A DNA stretch of 19,016 nucleotides, taken from Desulfarculus sp. (GTDB taxonomy: Bacteria; Desulfobacterota; Desulfarculia; Desulfarculales; Desulfarculaceae). The stretch's first letter is position 1. Each line of letters begins with the position of its first letter. A model generated the notes under the pieces. The model saw nothing but the letters and a program-made list of their open reading frames with translations, was not told the origin of the DNA and did not search any database. A program made the position numbers and the translations under genes. The stretch is taken from positions 1 to 19,016 of the forward strand of contig JAIWNN010000132.1 in the NCBI GenBank assembly GCA_020216805.1, in the 5' to 3' direction. Below are positions 7,122-17,097 of this stretch, in pieces.

Positions 7122-7340
7122 CTATAATGATTCCAGCTTCTGGACCAGGCTCTCGATGCGGCCGCGCACCTCCTGGCGCTCCGCGTCCTGGGTTTTGAGG
7201 AGCTCGTTCAGTTCCGCCACTTCGGCATCTTTGTCATTAAGCCGCGCCTTGAGCGCCTCGTTCTCCGCGCCGAGGGCCCGCAGGCGCGAAATCAACTCCT
7301 CGATCTTGGCTTCCAGTCGGCTAAACGCGGCTATTTCCAT
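7122..7340 (-). CDS. zapB: ZapB-like coiled-coil division protein
   Basis: A 72-residue protein that is almost entirely coiled coil, with heptad-patterned leucines (IEELISRLRALGAENEAL) and high Glu/Lys/Arg content. ZapB in E. coli is an ~80-residue antiparallel coiled coil that joins ZapA at the Z-ring. The size, composition and position directly upstream of zapA support the same role. Coiled coils are poorly diagnostic, so the name rests mainly on context. Start ATG 7340 has only a weak GGTG ribosome site. A good promoter stands about 29-57 bp upstream and should drive zapB-zapA and probably the 6S RNA. Confidence 0.8.
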   Translation of the reverse strand: MEIAAFSRLEAKIEELISRLRALGAENEALKARLNDKDAEVAELNELLKTQDAERQEVRGRIESLVQKLESL

Positions 7341-7368
7341 ATGCTTTTCACCGTGATTCCAACTACAA

Positions 7369-7397
7369 AAAATAAGTTATGCCCCGCCGTCGGTCAA
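7369..7397 (-). promoter_or_regulatory. Sigma-70 promoter for zapB-zapA-ssrS
   Basis: On the - strand, TTGACC (7397-7392) is followed after exactly 17 bp by TATTTT (7374-7369), in a locally AT-rich stretch between the glmS stop and the zapB start. The -35 box matches consensus at 5 of 6 positions and the -10 box at 4 of 6. Confidence 0.65.
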
Positions 7398-7442
7398 GGC
7401 TTTTGTTACACTTGTGCCCTTTCCCACATATGGACCATGGTT

Positions 7443-9281
<1,839 letters not shown>

Positions 9282-9306
9282 CGCTTTTCCATCTCCTGGG
9301 CGCTTG

Positions 9307-9352
9307 CCGGGGGCCCCTTTAGCGGGAGAAAGGCCCCCCGGACCCTCTCCCC
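9307..9352 (-). repeat. GC-rich intergenic hairpin, copy 3 (glmS leader)
   Basis: On the - strand the order is GAGAGGGTCC, then CCGGGGG-G-CCTTT (9341-9329), an 8-nt loop, and AAAGG-GG-CCCCCGG (9320-9307). The stem has 12 pairs with a small asymmetric internal loop. The GGGTCC-GGGGG entry matches the other two copies. It ends about 25 nt upstream of the glmS ATG, so it would lie in the glmS 5' leader. Confidence 0.55.
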
Positions 9353-9458
9353 AAGAGCTTCAGCGCCACCCGCGGGCGGCGGTTGGCGGGCTCTTCTTGG
9401 GGCTTAAGCATACCCTAAAGCGGGCCTGCTTGGCCATCGCTCTTGCGAAAACCAGCGC

Positions 9459-9480
9459 GCGGCGGCGAGGTTGCCGCCGC
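9459..9480. other. Small GC hairpin between glmU and glmS
   Basis: GCGGCGGC (9459-9466) and GCCGCCGC (9473-9480) form a perfect 8-bp stem with a 6-nt loop. On the - strand it is followed by GCGCTGGTTTTCG, a weak T-run. With the hairpins at 9307-9352 and 9514-9560 it fills the 286-bp glmU-glmS gap, which otherwise shows no gene. Confidence 0.35.
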
Positions 9481-9513
9481 CCTAACCAGGCCGCCTGTAA
9501 TGTTTTTTGGGAA

Positions 9514-9560
9514 GGGGGGTCCGGGGGCAACCCTTTTGTCCCCAACAGGGTTGCCCCCGG
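9514..9560 (+). repeat. GC-rich intergenic hairpin, copy 2 (downstream of glmU)
   Basis: AGGGGGGTCC leads into CCGGGGGCAACCC (9521-9533), a 14-nt loop, and GGGTTGCCCCCGG (9548-9560): a perfect 13-bp stem. It lies 8 bp beyond the glmU stop codon. Relative to the upstream gene it has the same orientation as copy 1 after the asparaginase, so it may serve as a transcript end or a stabilising 3' structure. No T-run follows the stem on the glmU side. Confidence 0.65.
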
Positions 9561-9567
9561 TTTCGCT

Positions 9568-10305
9568 TCAACAGGCCGTCCCGCTGATCCGGGCCTCGAT
9601 GGCGGCGAGTTCTTCCCGGGAGTTGATGCCGGCCACCTCCAGGGGATCGGGACACAGGGCCAGGCCCACCTTGCGGCCGGCCTGGTCCAGGAGCTGCACC
9701 AGGTCGGTGAGGTAGTACTCCTTCTGGTCGTTGTCGTTGCCGATGCGGGGCAGGAACTCCAGCAGGTCCGCGGCCTGGGCCACGTAGATGCCGGCGTTGA
9801 CGACGCGGATGGCCCGCTCGGCCGGGCTGGCGTCGCGGAACTCCACGATGCGGGTGAGCTGGCCGGCGGGGCTGGTCACCAACCGGCCGTAGGACCCAGG
9901 GTCGGCCAACTCCATGCCCAAGACCGTCAGGGCGTTGCCCTGTTGGGCGTGGGTCGCCAGCAGGGCGCGCACCGTGGCCGGTTTCAAGAGCGGCACGTCG
10001 CCGCAGAGGATCAGCACCGGCCCGGACCAGTCGGCCAGCTCCGGGGCGGCGCAGAGCACGGCGTGGCCGGTGCCGAGCTGGGGCTCTTGCCGGGCGAAGC
10101 GCAGGTTGGGGATATGGGCGAAGGTCTCCCGCACCCGCTCGGCCTGGTGGCCCACCACGGCCACGATCCGGCCGGCGTCAAGGCATTGGGCCAGGTCCAG
10201 GACATGGGCCAACAGCGGCCGCCCGGCCAGGGGGTGCAGGACCTTGGGCAGGTCGGACTTCATGCGGGTGCCCTTGCCCGCGGCGAGGATGACGACGGCC
10301 AGCAA
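9568..10305 (-). CDS. glmU: UDP-GlcNAc pyrophosphorylase, uridylyltransferase domain only
   Basis: Forms UDP-GlcNAc from UTP and GlcNAc-1-phosphate. The 245 aa cover only the N-terminal nucleotidyltransferase half of GlmU: LAAGKGTRM at residues 6-14 with a following lysine in DLPKVLH, the QLGTGHA uridine-binding loop, GDVPLL with the metal-binding Asp, and NAGIY. Bifunctional GlmU has about 450 aa with a left-handed beta-helix acetyltransferase; here a TGA ends the gene just after the linker helix (INSREELAAIEARI). The TTG at 10305 is preferred because AGGTGA lies 5 nt upstream and the protein then begins as other GlmU do. An in-frame TTG at 10326 has no such support. It sits directly upstream of glmS. 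A related sugar nucleotidyltransferase is possible but less likely. Confidence 0.85.
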   Translation of the reverse strand: MLAVVILAAGKGTRMKSDLPKVLHPLAGRPLLAHVLDLAQCLDAGRIVAVVGHQAERVRETFAHIPNLRFARQEPQLGTGHAVLCAAPELADWSGPVLILCGDVPLLKPATVRALLATHAQQGNALTVLGMELADPGSYGRLVTSPAGQLTRIVEFRDASPAERAIRVVNAGIYVAQAADLLEFLPRIGNDNDQKEYYLTDLVQLLDQAGRKVGLALCPDPLEVAGINSREELAAIEARISGTAC

Positions 10306-10427
10306 GTTAATCACCTCACGATCCAAAGTGGAGCCCGGAGCGCCCCCGCGCGCCGAGGCGGCGGAACGCGGAATCGCATCGCGTGGCAGGCGTCGGCCCC
10401 GGCGGTGAAAATCAGCCGCCAGAAAAA

Positions 10428-10573
10428 ATAGCTGTCATTGCGAGCGAGGCGAAGCAATCTCCGTGAGTTGTCACCCCGCCACCGGAGCGGCGACGATCCT
10501 GTCGGCGCGGCAATTCAACAAGATGGATTCGGGAGATCGCCGCGTCGCTGACGCTCCTCGCAATGACAACTAT
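10428..10573. repeat. 146-bp palindromic interspersed element (TGTCATTGCGAG type)
   Basis: The ends are inverted: ATAGCTGTCATTGCGAG at the left and CTCGCAATGACAACTAT at the right, with one mismatch over these 17 bases. Imperfect pairing continues inward (GCGAAGCAATCTCC at the left, GGGAGATCGCCGC at the right). The centre holds no gene. Elements with TGTCATTGCGAGGAGCG-type ends are familiar interspersed repeats in many bacterial genomes and behave like non-autonomous miniature elements. It lies between glmU and the end of the atp operon. Confidence 0.8.
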
Positions 10574-10704
10574 AACTTGGAATATCAAACTGGTGCCGCA
10601 ACGAACAACCGAGCGCCCAACCGACGGTTTTCGCAGTTTACCGCCAACGGTTGGTCTTGCAAAGAGGACGCATTTCCTTCGGGCAGCTCCTCTCGCCACC
10701 ACAA
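10574..10704. other. Non-coding stretch beside the palindromic element
   Basis: These bases are less GC-rich than the rest of the window and hold no convincing gene. An inverted repeat CCAACCG (10617-10623) / CGGTTGG (10648-10654) encloses 24 bases. With the element at 10428-10573 and the terminator at 10705-10734 it explains the ~470-bp glmU-atpC gap. No glmU promoter stands out. Confidence 0.4.
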
Positions 10705-10734
10705 AACGGGCGCTCCCGCGGGGGAGCGCCCGTT
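10705..10734 (-). terminator. Rho-independent terminator of the ATP synthase operon
   Basis: AACGGGCGCTCCC (10705-10717) and GGGAGCGCCCGTT (10722-10734) form a perfect 13-bp stem with a 4-nt loop, 42 nt past the atpC stop. On the - strand the stem runs into TTTTG; on the + strand it is followed by TTGACTTTTT, so it could act in both directions. A further 7-bp hairpin, GCCCGCC/GGCGGGC (10750-10765), lies between it and atpC. Confidence 0.75.
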
Positions 10735-10776
10735 GACTTTTTCGCGCCGGCCCGCCGGGGCGGGCGGGGCAGAGGC

Positions 10777-11196
10777 CTAGGCCGAGGGGCGGCCTTTCTC
10801 GGCCACCCGCATGCGCAGCATGGCGCGCTGGAGGGCGGCCTCGGCCCGGGAGTATTCCAACTGCTCGGTGGCGGCCTTGGCCAGGCGCTGCTCGGCGCGC
10901 TCGCGGGCGCGCTTGGCCCGGTCCACGTCGATCTCGCGGGCCAGCTCGGCCGCCTCGGCCAGCACGGTCACCTTCTCGCCGGTGACCTCGGCGAAGCCAC
11001 CGGCGACGGCGGCGTAGTCGGTGACGTTGCCGTCACGGAAGCGCAGCTCGCCGATGGCCAGGGCGGACAGGAACGGCACGTGGCCGGCCAGGACGCCGAA
11101 CTCGCCGTCCACGCCGGTGCAGACCACCACCTCCACGTCCTTGCTCAGCAGGAGCTTGTCCGGGGTGACGACTTCCAACTTGATCTTGTTGGCCAT
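10777..11196 (-). CDS. atpC: ATP synthase F1 epsilon subunit
   Basis: Central-stalk subunit that couples gamma rotation to the c-ring and can inhibit ATP hydrolysis. The 139 aa show the epsilon beta-sandwich (KLEVVTPDKLL, GEFGVLAGHVPFLSAL, the VAGGFAEV strand) followed by an Ala/Arg-rich two-helix C-terminal domain (from about residue 88). It is the last gene of the operon and lies 144 bp after atpD, an unusually wide gap that holds a strong hairpin. ATG 11196 has the GGAAGGGG ribosome site about 12 nt upstream. The length and the full helical domain suggest a working inhibitory arm, though that is inference. Confidence 0.97.
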   Translation of the reverse strand: MANKIKLEVVTPDKLLLSKDVEVVVCTGVDGEFGVLAGHVPFLSALAIGELRFRDGNVTDYAAVAGGFAEVTGEKVTVLAEAAELAREIDVDRAKRARERAEQRLAKAATEQLEYSRAEAALQRAMLRMRVAEKGRPSA

Positions 11197-11228
11197 GGGC
11201 TATTGACCCCTTCCTGCGTGGCGATCCC

Positions 11229-11268
11229 GGCGGGGGATGAGTCCGGCGGGGGATTTCGTCTCCCCGCC
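11229..11268 (-). repeat. Short direct repeat and hairpin upstream of atpC
   Basis: GGCGGGGGAT occurs twice 16 bp apart (from 11229 and 11245). The second copy pairs with CCCCGCC (11262-11268) to give a 7-bp hairpin. It lies between the atpC start and the larger hairpin at 11297-11325. Confidence 0.45.
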
Positions 11269-11296
11269 GCCTGGGCGCCCCGCCGCCGATTCGGTG

Positions 11297-11325
11297 CGGG
11301 GCGGGGGCCGCCTGCCCCCGCCCCG
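11297..11325 (-). promoter_or_regulatory. Strong intercistronic hairpin between atpD and atpC
   Basis: CGGGGCGGGGG (11297-11307) and CCCCCGCCCCG (11315-11325) give a perfect 11-bp all-GC stem with a 7-nt loop, about 15 nt past the atpD stop. No T-run follows on the - strand, so it is more likely a 3'-end stabiliser or partial attenuator that sets the ratio of beta to epsilon (3:1 in the enzyme) than a full terminator. Confidence 0.6.
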
Positions 11326-11340
11326 TTGAAGGTCATTCGC

Positions 11341-12753
<1,413 letters not shown>

Positions 12754-12787
12754 CTACGAGCCTCCTCGCAAGAAGCGTTTGGGTTTG

Positions 12788-13666
12788 CTAACCCTGTTTG
12801 AGGGCCTCGGCGCCGCCCACAATGTCCATCAGTTCGGCGGTGATCGCGCTCTGGCGGGCCTTGTTGTACAGCAAGGTGAGGTTGTTGATCATCTCCTTGC
12901 AGTTCTTGGTGGCGTTGTCCATGGCGGCCATGCGCGCGGCCTGCTCGCTGGTGGCCGTCTGCAACAGGGCGTTGTAGACCCGCACGTTGATGTAGCGCGG
13001 CAGCAGGTCCACCAGGATCTCCTCGGCCGAGGGCTCGATGAGATATTCGGACCCGCCGCCGGCCTCGCCCTCGGCCGCCGCCTCGGGAGAGATGGGCAGC
13101 ATCTTCTCCGCGGTGGGGACGAAGGAGACCATGGAGGCGAAGCGGGAGTAGATCAGGTGCACCTCTTGCACCTCGCCGCCCAAAAAGGCGTTGAGCCCCA
13201 GGCGGGCGACCTGCACCGCCAGGTCGAAGTCCACCACGTTCATCACCCCGGACAGGTCCTGGGTGATCTCCACCTTGCGGCGGCGGAAGTAGTCGCGCCC
13301 CTTGCGACCCACGGTGTAGAGCAGAACCTGGCGTCCGGCCTGGGTCTGCTCCTTGATGAAGCGCTCGGCCTTGGTGATCAGGTTCATGTTGAAGGAGCCG
13401 CAGAGTCCGCGGTCGGCGGTCAGCAGAATGAGGGCCACCTTCTCCACCGACTCCGGCTGGGCCAGCAGGGGGTGGATCTCGGGATCGACCCCCGCGCTGA
13501 CGCTGCGCAGGACTTCGGCGAACTTGGCGGCGTAGGGTTTGAAGCGCTCGGCCTTTTCCTGGACCCCGCGCAGCTTCGCCGCCGCCACCATGTTCATGGC
13601 CCGGGTGATCTGCCGGGTCTTTTTGACCGCGGCGATCTTGTTCTTGATATCTCGCAGCGCTGCCAT
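12788..13666 (-). CDS. atpG: ATP synthase F1 gamma subunit
   Basis: Rotating central shaft of F1. The 292 aa have the expected N-terminal coiled-coil strand (DIKNKIAAVKKTRQITRAM, with MVAAAKLR) and the matching C-terminal helix (AARMAAMDNATKN...LYNKARQSAITAEL, ending in an EIVGG-like DIVGG segment). The GDRGLCG-type loop appears as TADRGLCGSFN. A Gly/Glu/Ala-rich insertion near residues 195-210 lies in the globular Rossmann-like domain and is the only unusual part. ATG 13666 is preceded by AAGGAAGG at 6 nt. It follows atpA by 19 bp. Confidence 0.98.
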   Translation of the reverse strand: MAALRDIKNKIAAVKKTRQITRAMNMVAAAKLRGVQEKAERFKPYAAKFAEVLRSVSAGVDPEIHPLLAQPESVEKVALILLTADRGLCGSFNMNLITKAERFIKEQTQAGRQVLLYTVGRKGRDYFRRRKVEITQDLSGVMNVVDFDLAVQVARLGLNAFLGGEVQEVHLIYSRFASMVSFVPTAEKMLPISPEAAAEGEAGGGSEYLIEPSAEEILVDLLPRYINVRVYNALLQTATSEQAARMAAMDNATKNCKEMINNLTLLYNKARQSAITAELMDIVGGAEALKQG

Positions 13667-13685
13667 TGGCGACCTTCCTTAGCGC

Positions 13686-15194
13686 TTAGGCCTGGAAGAC
13701 CGATTCGAACTCGGTCAGCACCTTCTTGAACTTGGCGTCCAGGTCGTCGTCAATGGCCTTCTTGGCCTCCAGGTCCACCCACAGGTCGGGATGCTTGGAC
13801 TCCACGAACTCGTACAGGGCCTTCTCGTAGTCGGCCAGGCGCTCCACCGGGTGTTTGTCCAAAAAGCCGCGGGTGCCGGCGTAGAGGATGGTCACCTGCT
13901 TGACCATGGGCAGCGGCTGGTACTGAGGCTGCTTGAGGATCTCCACCAGGCGGCGGCCGCGGTTGAGCTGCTGCTGGGTGGCCTTGTCCAGGTCGGAGCC
14001 GAACTGGGCGAAGGCCTCCAACTCGCGGAACTGGGCCAGATCCAGGCGCAGGGTGCCGGCCACCTGCTTCATGGCCTTGACCTGGGCGGCGCCGCCCACC
14101 CGGGAGACCGACAGACCGACGTTGATGGCCGGCCGCACGCCGGAGAAGAACAGGCCCGGCTCCAGGTAGATCTGACCGTCGGTGATGCTGATCACGTTGG
14201 TGGGGATGTAGGCGCTGACGTCGCCGGCCTGGGTCTCGATTACCGGCAGGCTGGTCAGGGAGCCCGCGCCCAGCTCGTCGCTCATCTTGGCCGAGCGCTC
14301 CAGCAGACGGCTGTGGTTATAGAAGATGTCGCCGGGGTAGGCCTCGCGTCCCGGCGGACGGCGCAGCAGCAGGGAGATCTGGCGGTAGGCCACCGCCTGC
14401 TTGCTGAGGTCGTCGTAGCAGATCAGCGCGTGGCGGCTGCTGTCCCGGTAGTACTCGCCGATGGCGGTGCCGGAATAGGGCGCGACGTACTGGAGGGTGG
14501 CGGGGTCGGAGGCGCAGGCGCTGACCACGCAGGTGTATTCCATGGCCCCATAGCGGGTCAGGGTGTCGATGACCTGGGCCACGGTGGACTTCTTCTGTCC
14601 CACCGCGACGTAGATGCAGAACACGTCCTGACCCTTCTGGTTGATGATGGCGTCCACCAGGACCGCGGTCTTGCCGATCTGGCGGTCGCCGATGACCAGC
14701 TCGCGCTGACCGCGGCCCACCGGGGTCATGGCGTCGATGGCCTTGAGCCCGGTGTACATGGGCTCGTGGACGCTCTTGCGGGCCACCACGCCGGGGGCCA
14801 CCATCTCGATGCGGCGGAACTCGGTGGCGTTGATGGGGCCCTTGCCGTCCAGCGGGTTGCCCACCGGGTCGATCACGCGGCCGATGACCGCGTCGCCCAC
14901 CGGCACCTCGGCGATGCGGCCGGTGCGCTTGACCACGTCGCCTTCCTTGATGTGCTCGGTCTCGCCCATGATGGCCACGCCCACGTTGTCCTCTTCGAGG
15001 TTGAGGACCATGCCCAGGATGCCGTGGGGGAACTCCAAGAGCTCGCCGGCCATGGCCTTCTCTACGCCGTGGATGCGGGCGATGCCGTCACCGACGGAGA
15101 GAACGATGCCGGTTTCCGAGACCTCGACCTTCTTGTCGTAATCCTTGATTTGCTCCCGGATTACCTGACTGATCTCTTCGGCTCTGATCTGCAT
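13686..15194 (-). CDS. atpA: ATP synthase F1 alpha subunit
   Basis: Non-catalytic nucleotide-binding subunit alternating with beta. The 502 aa include an N-terminal helix that contacts the delta subunit ([14 protein letters not shown]), the beta-barrel domain, the P-loop GDRQIGKT at residues 169-176 (Ile where many have Thr), and the signature region [15 protein letters not shown]. The ATG shares its A with the TAA stop of atpH (TAATG), so the two are translationally coupled. No ribosome site beyond this overlap is needed. The stop codon lies 19 bp before atpG. Confidence 0.99.
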   Translation of the reverse strand: MQIRAEEISQVIREQIKDYDKKVEVSETGIVLSVGDGIARIHGVEKAMAGELLEFPHGILGMVLNLEEDNVGVAIMGETEHIKEGDVVKRTGRIAEVPVGDAVIGRVIDPVGNPLDGKGPINATEFRRIEMVAPGVVARKSVHEPMYTGLKAIDAMTPVGRGQRELVIGDRQIGKTAVLVDAIINQKGQDVFCIYVAVGQKKSTVAQVIDTLTRYGAMEYTCVVSACASDPATLQYVAPYSGTAIGEYYRDSSRHALICYDDLSKQAVAYRQISLLLRRPPGREAYPGDIFYNHSRLLERSAKMSDELGAGSLTSLPVIETQAGDVSAYIPTNVISITDGQIYLEPGLFFSGVRPAINVGLSVSRVGGAAQVKAMKQVAGTLRLDLAQFRELEAFAQFGSDLDKATQQQLNRGRRLVEILKQPQYQPLPMVKQVTILYAGTRGFLDKHPVERLADYEKALYEFVESKHPDLWVDLEAKKAIDDDLDAKFKKVLTEFESVFQA

Positions 15195-15745
15195 TAGGCG
15201 TATTCACCCCTTCTCAAGGAATCCTTTAAGCTCTCCAGCTGGGTGCGGAGGCTGCCGTCCAGCACCAGATCACCGATCCGGGCCACGACGCCGCCGATCA
15301 GGCTGGGGTCCTCTTTCACTTCCAGTTTCACCTCGCGGCCGGCCACCTCCTTGAGGGTGGCGGCCAGGCGCTGGATCTCCGCATCGCTCAGGCCGGCGGC
15401 CGAGACCACCTCGGCCCGGGTGATGCCCTTGACCTCGTCGATGAACTGCTGGTAGACCTCGTTGATGGCCCGGACCGCGCCGATGCGGCCGCGATCCATC
15501 AACAGCTTGAAGAAGTTTTTGACCATGGGGCTCAAGCCAGCCTTGGCCAGGATGGCGTCGAGCAGGTTCTTACGGCCCTCGAAGGCGAAGGCCGGATTGC
15601 CCAGGGCCAGCTCCAGCTCGGGGGACTGGTCCAGGATCCCCACGAACTCAAGCACCTCCCGGCCATACTGCTCGAAATTGCCGTCCTCCTTGCCCAGCTC
15701 CAGCAAGGCCCGCGCGTAGCGCTTGGCGACGATCAGGTTGGTCAC
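15194..15745 (-). CDS. atpH: ATP synthase F1 delta subunit (OSCP)
   Basis: Links the top of F1 to the peripheral stalk. At 183 aa it matches the family length. The N-terminal helical domain opens with the typical [13 protein letters not shown] and holds the NPAF segment. The C-terminal domain carries TRAEVVSA and ends with [19 protein letters not shown], including the conserved GG.V.RIGD turn. The start is GTG at 15745, which overlaps the atpF stop as GTGA (4 nt). The stop overlaps the atpA start by 1 nt. These overlaps suggest coupled translation of atpF, atpH and atpA. Confidence 0.97.
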   Translation of the reverse strand: MTNLIVAKRYARALLELGKEDGNFEQYGREVLEFVGILDQSPELELALGNPAFAFEGRKNLLDAILAKAGLSPMVKNFFKLLMDRGRIGAVRAINEVYQQFIDEVKGITRAEVVSAAGLSDAEIQRLAATLKEVAGREVKLEVKEDPSLIGGVVARIGDLVLDGSLRTQLESLKDSLRRGEYA

Positions 15746-16335
15746 TGTACCTCCCGTTGCACTTTGGCCAGGTATTCGCTCACCAGCCGGGTGTGGTCCT
15801 CGGCGGTGATGTTCTGCTTCAAGAGGTCCTCGGCCAGGGCGGCGGACATGTCGGCGATTTCGCGCTTCAGCTCGGCCTTGGCCGCCGCGGTCTCCTGTTC
15901 GATGGTGAACTGGGCCTGGGCCTTGATGCGTTCGGCCATCTGCCGGGCGTTGGCCAGGATCTTCTCCTTCTCGCGCTCGCCCAGCGCCCGGAACTCGGCC
16001 AGGATCTTCTCGCGCTCACCCTCGGCGTCCTTCAGGCGCTGCTCGATCTCGGCGTAGCGGCGCTTGGCCTCCTCCCGCTTGGCCTCCAACTCGGCCAGCT
16101 CGTTCTTGATCTGCTCCACCCGGCCGCTGAGCCCGGCCTTGAGCGGCTTGCGCAGCACCACCACCAGCACGATGGCCAGCACCGCGAAGTTCATCGCCCG
16201 CCAGACCAGATCCAGGTTGGGGCCGGTCACGTGATGGCCGCCGGCCTCGGAGGCCAGGGCCAGGCCCGCGCCCAGGCCCACCACCGCCATGGCGCCCAGG
16301 CCGGTCAGCCAGCGCACACCCTTGCTCGCACGCAT
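15742..16335 (-). CDS. atpF: ATP synthase F0 b subunit
   Basis: Peripheral-stalk subunit. The 197 aa differ from the E. coli layout in having two hydrophobic segments: an N-terminal stretch that looks like a signal peptide (VRWLTGLGAMAVVGLGAGLALA, roughly residues 7-28) and then the membrane anchor proper (NFAVLAIVLVVVLRKPLK), followed by a long charged coiled coil that contacts delta. Such an extra N-terminal segment is known in b subunits of Desulfobacterota-type operons. A GTG at 16338 and the ATG at 16335 are both possible; AAGGAG lies 6 and 9 nt upstream respectively. The ATG overlaps the preceding stop as TGATG. The protein is clearly diverged from the b' encoded just upstream, so the pair probably forms a b/b' heterodimer. 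Confidence 0.95.
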   Translation of the reverse strand: MRASKGVRWLTGLGAMAVVGLGAGLALASEAGGHHVTGPNLDLVWRAMNFAVLAIVLVVVLRKPLKAGLSGRVEQIKNELAELEAKREEAKRRYAEIEQRLKDAEGEREKILAEFRALGEREKEKILANARQMAERIKAQAQFTIEQETAAAKAELKREIADMSAALAEDLLKQNITAEDHTRLVSEYLAKVQREVQ

Positions 16336-16769
16336 CACTGGATGCTCCTTCCCAAAAGCTTCTGGGCCAGCTCGCGGCCAAAGGACTGCACCTGGCCCTT
16401 GAGCTCCTCGCGCACCCCGCCGATCTCGGCGGCGATCTGCTGGCGCACCCGGGCCACCGTCTCTTCCATCTCCTTGGTGGCCGCGGTGATCAGTTCGCGC
16501 TCCTGGCCCCGGGCCTGGTTCTTGAGCTCCTCGCGCAGGGCGGCGCCTTGGCTGCGGGCGCCGGCCCGCTCGGCCTCCAGGGCCTTGGCCTGGGTGTCCA
16601 CGCTTTCCAGGCTGGCGTTGATCTCGCCGTTGAGCTGGGCGATCTTCTCGGCCCGCTGCCGCAGGATGCCCCGGATGGGCTTGTACAGCACCGCGTTGAG
16701 CACCAGCATCAGCACCAGGAAATTGACGATCTGGAACCCTAAAGACCAGTCTATGTCGATACTTACCAT
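16335..16769 (-). CDS. atpF': ATP synthase F0 b' subunit
   Basis: Second peripheral-stalk b-type subunit, 144 aa. One N-terminal membrane helix (FQIVNFLVLMLVLNAVL, about residues 12-28) ends in YKPIRGIL, the b-family basic turn, followed by a charged coiled coil to the C-terminus. It lacks the signal-like extension of the following atpF. It is the first gene of the operon; atpI, atpB (a) and atpE (c) are not upstream, so the membrane rotor genes must be elsewhere. ATG 16769 has a modest purine-rich GGAGAGTAGGG upstream. The stop overlaps the atpF start. Paired b and b' genes are known from photosynthetic bacteria, chloroplasts and several anaerobe groups. Confidence 0.93.
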   Translation of the reverse strand: MVSIDIDWSLGFQIVNFLVLMLVLNAVLYKPIRGILRQRAEKIAQLNGEINASLESVDTQAKALEAERAGARSQGAALREELKNQARGQERELITAATKEMEETVARVRQQIAAEIGGVREELKGQVQSFGRELAQKLLGRSIQ

Positions 16770-17032
16770 GCGACCCTACTCTCCGTACCCCTAGGCGTGG
16801 CGCGTTGCTCGGCTTCGTTAGGTTTCGATGGCTACGTTGTGTCGGTCAAAAAAGGAAGCAGCTTGCCAGGCGTGGCGCCCAGCGCACGGCGGGAGGAGCT
16901 GGATTCTCGGGCCTGGTCGCGCAGACCCCACATCAACGCTGGCAGGCCGACCCCAAGGTCAACAGTCCTATCTCCCCGCCTCCATCAAGCCAATGGACGC
17001 CACCCCTTGTGATGCAAATGACAAGCTGCGAG
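16770..17032 (-). other. Long untranslated leader of the atp operon
   Basis: About 256 nt lie between the predicted transcription start near 17026 and the atpF' ATG. No gene is supported on either strand. Possible pairings include GGCGGG...CCCGCC (16975-16980 with 16888-16893) and CCAGGC...GCCTGG (16911-16916 with 16865-16870). A second -35-like TTGACC lies in TTTTTTGACC near 16845-16854, without a good -10. The leader could carry regulation, but I recognise no riboswitch class. Confidence 0.4.
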
Positions 17033-17061
17033 TTTCTACAATATTTCATGGGCAGTGTCAA
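17033..17061 (-). promoter_or_regulatory. Sigma-70 promoter of the atp operon
   Basis: On the - strand, a perfect -35 box TTGACA (17061-17056) is followed after exactly 17 bp by TAGAAA (17038-17033), which matches the -10 consensus at 4 of 6 positions. The stretch is AT-rich (AAAAAATGTTT upstream), like an UP element. It lies 36 bp past the bactofilin stop, so the atp operon is probably transcribed separately from the shape genes. Confidence 0.7.
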
Positions 17062-17097
17062 AACATTTTTTCCCAGGACTGGCGCGGCCTAATCCGG

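Noticed and set aside
9282..9420. glmS ribozyme or other riboswitch upstream of glmS
   Set aside because: I see only a GC hairpin and none of the conserved ribozyme core; this ribozyme is typical of Gram-positive bacteria.
9282..9567. Frameshifted remains of the GlmU acetyltransferase domain
   Set aside because: No hexapeptide-repeat pattern in any frame; the stretch is mostly hairpins.
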